Of a stretch of 7,829 bases of DNA, positions 4,317-7,829 are shown in pieces (the first letter of the stretch is position 1; each line of letters begins with the position of its first letter). The position numbers and the translations under genes are program-made. The stretch comes from G963674685 sp964591275. GTDB lineage: Bacteria > Lernaellota > Lernaellaia > JACKCT01. A model generated the notes under the pieces. The model did not search any database and was not told the DNA's origin. It saw only the letters and a program-made list of their open reading frames with translations. Location: positions 1-7,829 of the forward strand of contig CAZQAE010000133.1 in NCBI GenBank assembly GCA_964591275.1, written 5' to 3'.

Positions 4317-6706
4317 CCTTCCTGATCGTACCCGTAGCCCTGCTTATCGTATCCATAGCCCTGGTTTTCGTACCCGTATCCATATCCGTATTTGTGGGCG
4401 TACCCGTATCCGTATCCATATCCGCCGCCCGCCCCTGAAGAAACCTGATTGAGTACGATACCTTTGATATTAGCATTCACTTTTCGCATGTGCGACATCA
4501 ACAGGGACAGCGAGTGACCTTGCGTAACCCCTGCGCAAACAACGATGTACACACTGTCGACAATAGCCGACAGAACGATGGGATCGGAAAAAAGCACGCC
4601 GGGTGGAGAATCAATGATTGCAAAGCGGTATCCAGAACTCACCACGACATCCTTCATGAGTTTTCTCATTTCCGAGGAACTGAGGATTTCCGCCGGAAAG
4701 TTGGTCGCTTTTCCTGCCGTTAAAACATCCAGGTTCTGAGCCACCTCTCGATGAACCACTTCATCGAGTGTCGCCTCCCCGGCAAGAACCTCCACAAGGC
4801 CACGATCCTGTTCAATATCGAGTTTCTTTTCCTGGTGCAGACGAGGATAGCGCAGATCGCAGTCGAGCAACAGTGTTTTTTCTCCGCTCGCGGCCAGAGC
4901 TGTCGCAAGATTCATGGACGTGGTCGATTTTCCCTCGCCGGGATTCGGACTCGTCATCAGGATCCGCCACGAATCTTTTCCTTTAGCGGTGAAGCGCGCA
5001 TGGGCGCGCAACAGTCCCGTAGCCTCGGATAAGGGCGACTTGAACTCTGCCTGCTTGGCCAGCGCAAGGTCATCCGACTTCACTTTTGGGATGGCTGTCA
5101 CCACCGGGATGCCGTATTTCCTTTCCAGAACTTCGCCGCTCGTTATTGGATCAATCCTGTAGTCGACGAAGATCGCCATCCCAACACCCAGCATCAACCC
5201 GAAAAGCAAACTGATCATAACGGTCAGCTTCTTTCGCGGGAAAATGGGATTTTCCGGCGTGATAGCCGGGTCGATGATGAAGACATTACTCACCACCTGC
5301 GCTCTGCGAACACGCGCTTCTTCGCGGGCTTTGAGCAAATATATGTACAACTCCGCGTTGACGGTCGCCGTCCTGGTCAATACGGCCATTTGCCGTTCCG
5401 TTTCCGGCAGATTCTTGAGCTTGTCTTCGTATTTCTTGACAGCGACATTTGCTCCGGCGATTTGCTCGTCAACGGATGAAAGCGCGTTGTCCACCGAATG
5501 CCGAATCCGTTTCTTCAGTGCGTCGATCCGCGCCTGGAGTCTTTGCACCTTGGGACTGTCATCGACCAACTCTTCCTTCATCGCTTGCAAGGCCACCAAA
5601 TTATCCGCAAGACTCTGCACCATCGAGCCGATTGCCGTGCTGGAACCAGCCGACAGGTCGGCCAGCAGATATCGGCTAACCTTTCCCGACTTGAGACTGT
5701 CTCTCACGGCCATCAACTGATGTTTCATGATGCCCAGACTTGTGCGTTGGATCTCCAGTTGAGAAATTTCATTGATCAGCGCTTTGGCTTCGTCCACCAG
5801 CAGAAAAACCCCCTTTTCGCTTTTGAACTCGTTTAGGGATTTTTCTCCCGTCTCCAGGTGATGTTGAATCAGGTTGAGCTGCTCACTGAGGAAGTCCATC
5901 GTTTGCTTGGCTTCCTGGCCAAGCTTGTCGATGTTGCGCTCGATATAGCTTTGAGTCATTGTATTGGCGATCTGGCGCGCCCGACCAGGATTCGAGCCAC
6001 GCACACTGACAAAAAGCACGTTCCCCTTTGCATACCTCCCCAAGTCGTTGACATTCACGGAATTACGTAAACTCTGGACAACCTTTTGAAAGGACTTTCG
6101 AGTCACACGGATCACTCCCCTGGGATTCGGTTCCGTAGCAACGATCAGAACTTCCAGTTGTGGAACGATGAGGGATTCCCCGATATTTGCGCTTCCCAAC
6201 GGACCAAAATGATCGGCTGTAACCTCGTAGCGACCATCTTCGAAATGCAACTTCAGTTCCTTGCCAACCAGTTCGTCCCCAATGACGAGCTTCTCAATCA
6301 TCACCGGAGATGGATTCAAGCCTTTATCCTCATCGCCATCATGAGTGTCGTATTTGCTATCATAGAAGTAATCGAGCTTAAGCTTTCGCACAACCTCCTC
6401 GGCAATAGTCCGGCTAGAGAGTGTAATCTTCTCTTGATCAATATAAGATTTTGCGCCCAACCCCATGATATCGAAATCGCCAGAGGCAAACGGATTTGTC
6501 TGCTCTTCTATGGCGATGGTGGCAGTGGCTTTATAAATTTTCGTTTTCAGCAATGCGTATGCACCGCCAAGGAAAAGGAATACCAATACAAAAAAGGCTA
6601 CCAGACGCCAGCGGCGCTGAAGGACCATGAGCATGGATGCAATACTTAGCCCGGTGTCCGTGTCGGTTACTTCAAAACTTCCGTTTTCGCTGGAATCGTT
6701 CATCAT
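4244..6706 (-). CDS. wzc: Wzc-like polysaccharide co-polymerase / tyrosine autokinase
   Basis: An 820-residue inner-membrane protein that couples chain-length control and export to tyrosine phosphorylation. Order of parts: Wzz domain with first membrane segment at about 35-53; periplasmic region with long helical hairpin (about 250-440); GNVR-type segment 435-493 (VLTRTATVNAELYIYLLKAR, then a Pro-rich PENPIFPRKK); second membrane segment 494-514; cytoplasmic BY-kinase domain about 555-755. Kinase motifs are complete: Walker A SPNPGEGKST (Lys593), Walker A' LLLDCDLR (Asp615, Asp617), Walker B FAIIDSPPG (Asp699). The oligomerisation motif normally E-x2-R-x2-R reads EATGLLR here, lacking the first Arg (Gly564). 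The C-terminal tail 761-802 carries 14 tyrosines in Gly-Tyr repeats, followed by a basic stretch and a hydrophobic end (IIQKTINWLIG). The start is one of two adjacent ATGs (6706 or 6703), with no strong ribosome binding site, 7 bases after the wza-like stop, so translational coupling is likely. Activity should be reversed by a Wzb-type phosphatase, not present in the window. Confidence 0.93.
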   Translation of the reverse strand: MMNDSSENGSFEVTDTDTGLSIASMLMVLQRRWRLVAFFVLVFLFLGGAYALLKTKIYKATATIAIEEQTNPFASGDFDIMGLGAKSYIDQEKITLSSRTIAEEVVRKLKLDYFYDSKYDTHDGDEDKGLNPSPVMIEKLVIGDELVGKELKLHFEDGRYEVTADHFGPLGSANIGESLIVPQLEVLIVATEPNPRGVIRVTRKSFQKVVQSLRNSVNVNDLGRYAKGNVLFVSVRGSNPGRARQIANTMTQSYIERNIDKLGQEAKQTMDFLSEQLNLIQHHLETGEKSLNEFKSEKGVFLLVDEAKALINEISQLEIQRTSLGIMKHQLMAVRDSLKSGKVSRYLLADLSAGSSTAIGSMVQSLADNLVALQAMKEELVDDSPKVQRLQARIDALKKRIRHSVDNALSSVDEQIAGANVAVKKYEDKLKNLPETERQMAVLTRTATVNAELYIYLLKAREEARVRRAQVVSNVFIIDPAITPENPIFPRKKLTVMISLLFGLMLGVGMAIFVDYRIDPITSGEVLERKYGIPVVTAIPKVKSDDLALAKQAEFKSPLSEATGLLRAHARFTAKGKDSWRILMTSPNPGEGKSTTSMNLATALAASGEKTLLLDCDLRYPRLHQEKKLDIEQDRGLVEVLAGEATLDEVVHREVAQNLDVLTAGKATNFPAEILSSSEMRKLMKDVVVSSGYRFAIIDSPPGVLFSDPIVLSAIVDSVYIVVCAGVTQGHSLSLLMSHMRKVNANIKGIVLNQVSSGAGGGYGYGYGYAHKYGYGYGYENQGYGYDKQGYGYDQEGYGYGGKGKSKPNIIQKTINWLIG
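4298..4381 (-). repeat. Four tandem 21-base units encoding GYGYDxx heptads
   Basis: Codons 776-803 of the kinase gene form four in-frame 21-base units: GYGYENQ, GYGYDKQ, GYGYDQE, GYGYGGK. Immediately before them, codons 762-775 are shorter Gly-Tyr runs (GYGYGYGY, then AHK, then YGYG) built from six-base TAC/TAT-GGN units. Such repeats can expand or contract by slippage in multiples of three bases, which would change tyrosine number without breaking the frame. Confidence 0.85.
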
Positions 6707-6713
6707 GTTTTTT

Positions 6714-7724
6714 CTATCGATTTAATTGATCTTGAATGTAGTAGTAATCCCGACCTGCGCCAAGCGGTTGATAAACCAAGGCATTCAGAGTCGGCGAGAT
6801 CATTTGAATGACCTCATTCCATGATGCGAGAGCGCTCTTGGGTACGTAGACGATATCGCCAGGTTGCAAAGCCAGCTTCGACAGCTCCCCATCTCCCTTC
6901 AATTTTAACATTTCTTTAACATTGACTTTATAAGCATAGATTCCCTCCGGCCCCGGGCGCAGCACCGCGACATGCTTACGCTTGGCGCCGAGACGAAACC
7001 CCCCGGCTGCGGAGATGGCCGAGAAAAGATCAAGGCCCGATCCCGCAACGCTGACAGGTCCAGGCGCGTTGACATAACCCAGGACGAAGACCCTCTGATC
7101 GTCGGAGGTGGGGATATAAAGAACGTCGTTCTGGGCGAGATATATACTGGCGTTTCCACGCACGAGCAGGGTGCGAATGTTTATCATGTGCACTTTGCCG
7201 CCGCGGCTCAGATAGGTGCGGTCCACAACGCCGCCGGCAACACGACCGCCGGCCATGGCCAGAGCCATTTGGATATCAGTCTTCCGGAAAATCGGGTAGC
7301 GTCCGGGTTTGGCGACCGCGCCGAGGATAGTGAACACCTTTGAAGAAACCTCTACCGGCTCAATGTCAACTTCGGGATTACGCATTACCCGTTTTTTAAG
7401 CTCCAAATTGATTTTTTCCTGAGCCTCCCTCAACGTCAACCCTTCCACATTGATGTGACCGGTTTCTGGTATGAAAAGCGTCCCGTCTTCTTTGACGATT
7501 TTCACCCCGGACAGCTCCGGATATCGCCATACCGTGACCTTGAGGCGATCAAAAGGCCCTATGGTGTAAATGATCGATCGGGGATCGGGGTTCGCCAATT
7601 GGTCAACCTGTGGAAGAATGGCAACGGTGGGGATAGCGGTGGGCGGAGCAGTCCCGATAACAGTTTCCTTTGTTGAACAGGCGCTGCCAAAAACGATGAT
7701 TATCAGGGATATGATCGTCGCCAC
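6714..7724 (-). CDS. wza: Wza-like polysaccharide export protein, N-terminus uncertain
   Basis: Outer-membrane export protein that would form the exit channel for capsule or exopolysaccharide above the Wzc-like partner. Counting from GTG 7724 (336 residues): hydrophobic leader and Cys16, a Pro-rich linker, the polysaccharide export domain at about 51-125 (YTIGPFDRLKVTVWRYPELS), a first SLBB domain from about 130 (VFTILGAVAKPGRYPI), a second from about 212 (RVFVLGYVNAPGPVSV) with LQPGDIVYVP near its end, and a C-terminal segment of about 30 residues that may be the membrane-spanning helix. The leader ends VFGSAC, a weak lipobox with Gly at -3. GTG 7724 has no ribosome binding site and gives a leader with no positive residues. 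The frame stays open upstream to the window edge at 7829 and adds basic residues (QKPRAVWHRQPG), so the true start is probably upstream, possibly outside the window. It is slightly shorter than E. coli Wza as drawn. The wzc-like gene follows after 7 bases. Confidence 0.88.
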   Translation of the reverse strand: MATIISLIIIVFGSACSTKETVIGTAPPTAIPTVAILPQVDQLANPDPRSIIYTIGPFDRLKVTVWRYPELSGVKIVKEDGTLFIPETGHINVEGLTLREAQEKINLELKKRVMRNPEVDIEPVEVSSKVFTILGAVAKPGRYPIFRKTDIQMALAMAGGRVAGGVVDRTYLSRGGKVHMINIRTLLVRGNASIYLAQNDVLYIPTSDDQRVFVLGYVNAPGPVSVAGSGLDLFSAISAAGGFRLGAKRKHVAVLRPGPEGIYAYKVNVKEMLKLKGDGELSKLALQPGDIVYVPKSALASWNEVIQMISPTLNALVYQPLGAGRDYYYIQDQLNR

Positions 7725-7829
7725 GCTGACAAAAGAACCGATTGGGCTGAGACCGGGCTGCCTGTGCCAAACAGCCCTTGGCTTCTGAAAAGCGCACTCG
7801 CGCCATGTGAAGCGACCCGCTTGATTCTG
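7725..7829 (-). other. Possible 5' extension of the wza-like frame
   Basis: The export-protein frame continues without a stop from 7724 to the right edge, adding about 35 residues (QKPRAVWHRQPGLSPIGSFV among them), with no ATG, GTG or TTG in frame. The basic residues before the hydrophobic stretch would suit a signal peptide n-region. A competing ATG at 7806 is in a different frame and leads to a 67-residue ORF with no signal features. Confidence 0.4.

Noticed and set aside
4298..4423. Short-period repeats resembling a CRISPR or satellite array
   Set aside because: The periods are 6 and 21 bases, in frame within an intact kinase gene, with no spacers.
4276..4476. Thr/Asp-rich 66-codon frame on the minus strand (MDTDTGTPTNTDMDTG)
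   Set aside because: It is the shifted reading of the Gly-Tyr repeat inside the kinase gene; repeats open several frames.
5244..5720. 158-codon ORF on the plus strand
   Set aside because: Complement of the helical region of the kinase gene; Ser/Arg-rich shadow composition.
6086..6649. 187-codon ORF on the plus strand
   Set aside because: Complement of the N-terminal part of the kinase gene, with no ribosome binding site or domain.

Overview
The window looks like a mosaic accessory stretch from a Gram-negative bacterium. The clearest evidence is a polysaccharide export pair on the minus strand at the right: an outer-membrane export protein of the Wza type (two SLBB domains, probable lipoprotein) followed by a fused Wzc-type co-polymerase/tyrosine autokinase. 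Gene style, group II intron debris and a lineage-style TPR protein would fit a Desulfobacterota-like (former Deltaproteobacteria) genome. That placement is an impression from reading, not a measured result.

Layout, left to right. Positions 1-858 hold the 3' part of a PD-(D/E)XK nuclease-like gene that is cut by the left edge and is visibly more A+T rich than what follows. Positions 967-1818 hold a TPR protein whose frame is interrupted by one in-frame TGA at 1591-1593. Positions about 1928-2280 hold a small, internally deleted group II intron on the minus strand. Its 5' end resembles GTGTG, its reverse transcriptase is reduced to about 32 recognisable residues around the first catalytic aspartate, and its 3' end is a hairpin of the domain VI kind. 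Positions 2281-2722 have no convincing gene but carry an imperfect inverted repeat and a stretch that reads like a dispersed non-coding repeat. Positions 2733-3857 encode an intact GT-B glycosyltransferase of family 4 with a good ribosome binding site. Positions 3972-4316 hold a doubtful small ORF. Positions 4244-6706 and 6714-7724 (minus) encode the Wzc-like and Wza-like proteins, 7 bases apart and surely co-transcribed.

How the genes fit together: the glycosyltransferase would add a sugar to a lipid-linked repeat unit in the cytoplasm. The Wzc-like protein would govern chain length and export through tyrosine phosphorylation of its tail, and the Wza-like protein would form the outer-membrane exit. 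The glycosyltransferase converges on the export pair, so they are separate transcription units within one exopolysaccharide or capsule region. No polymerase, flippase or phosphatase is visible here.

The most unusual feature is the C-terminal tail of the Wzc-like kinase: 14 tyrosines in 38 residues, mostly in alternating Gly-Tyr runs and heptad repeats, far denser than the usual tyrosine cluster. I saw no tRNA, rRNA, CRISPR array or intact insertion sequence, and no clearly new multi-gene system.
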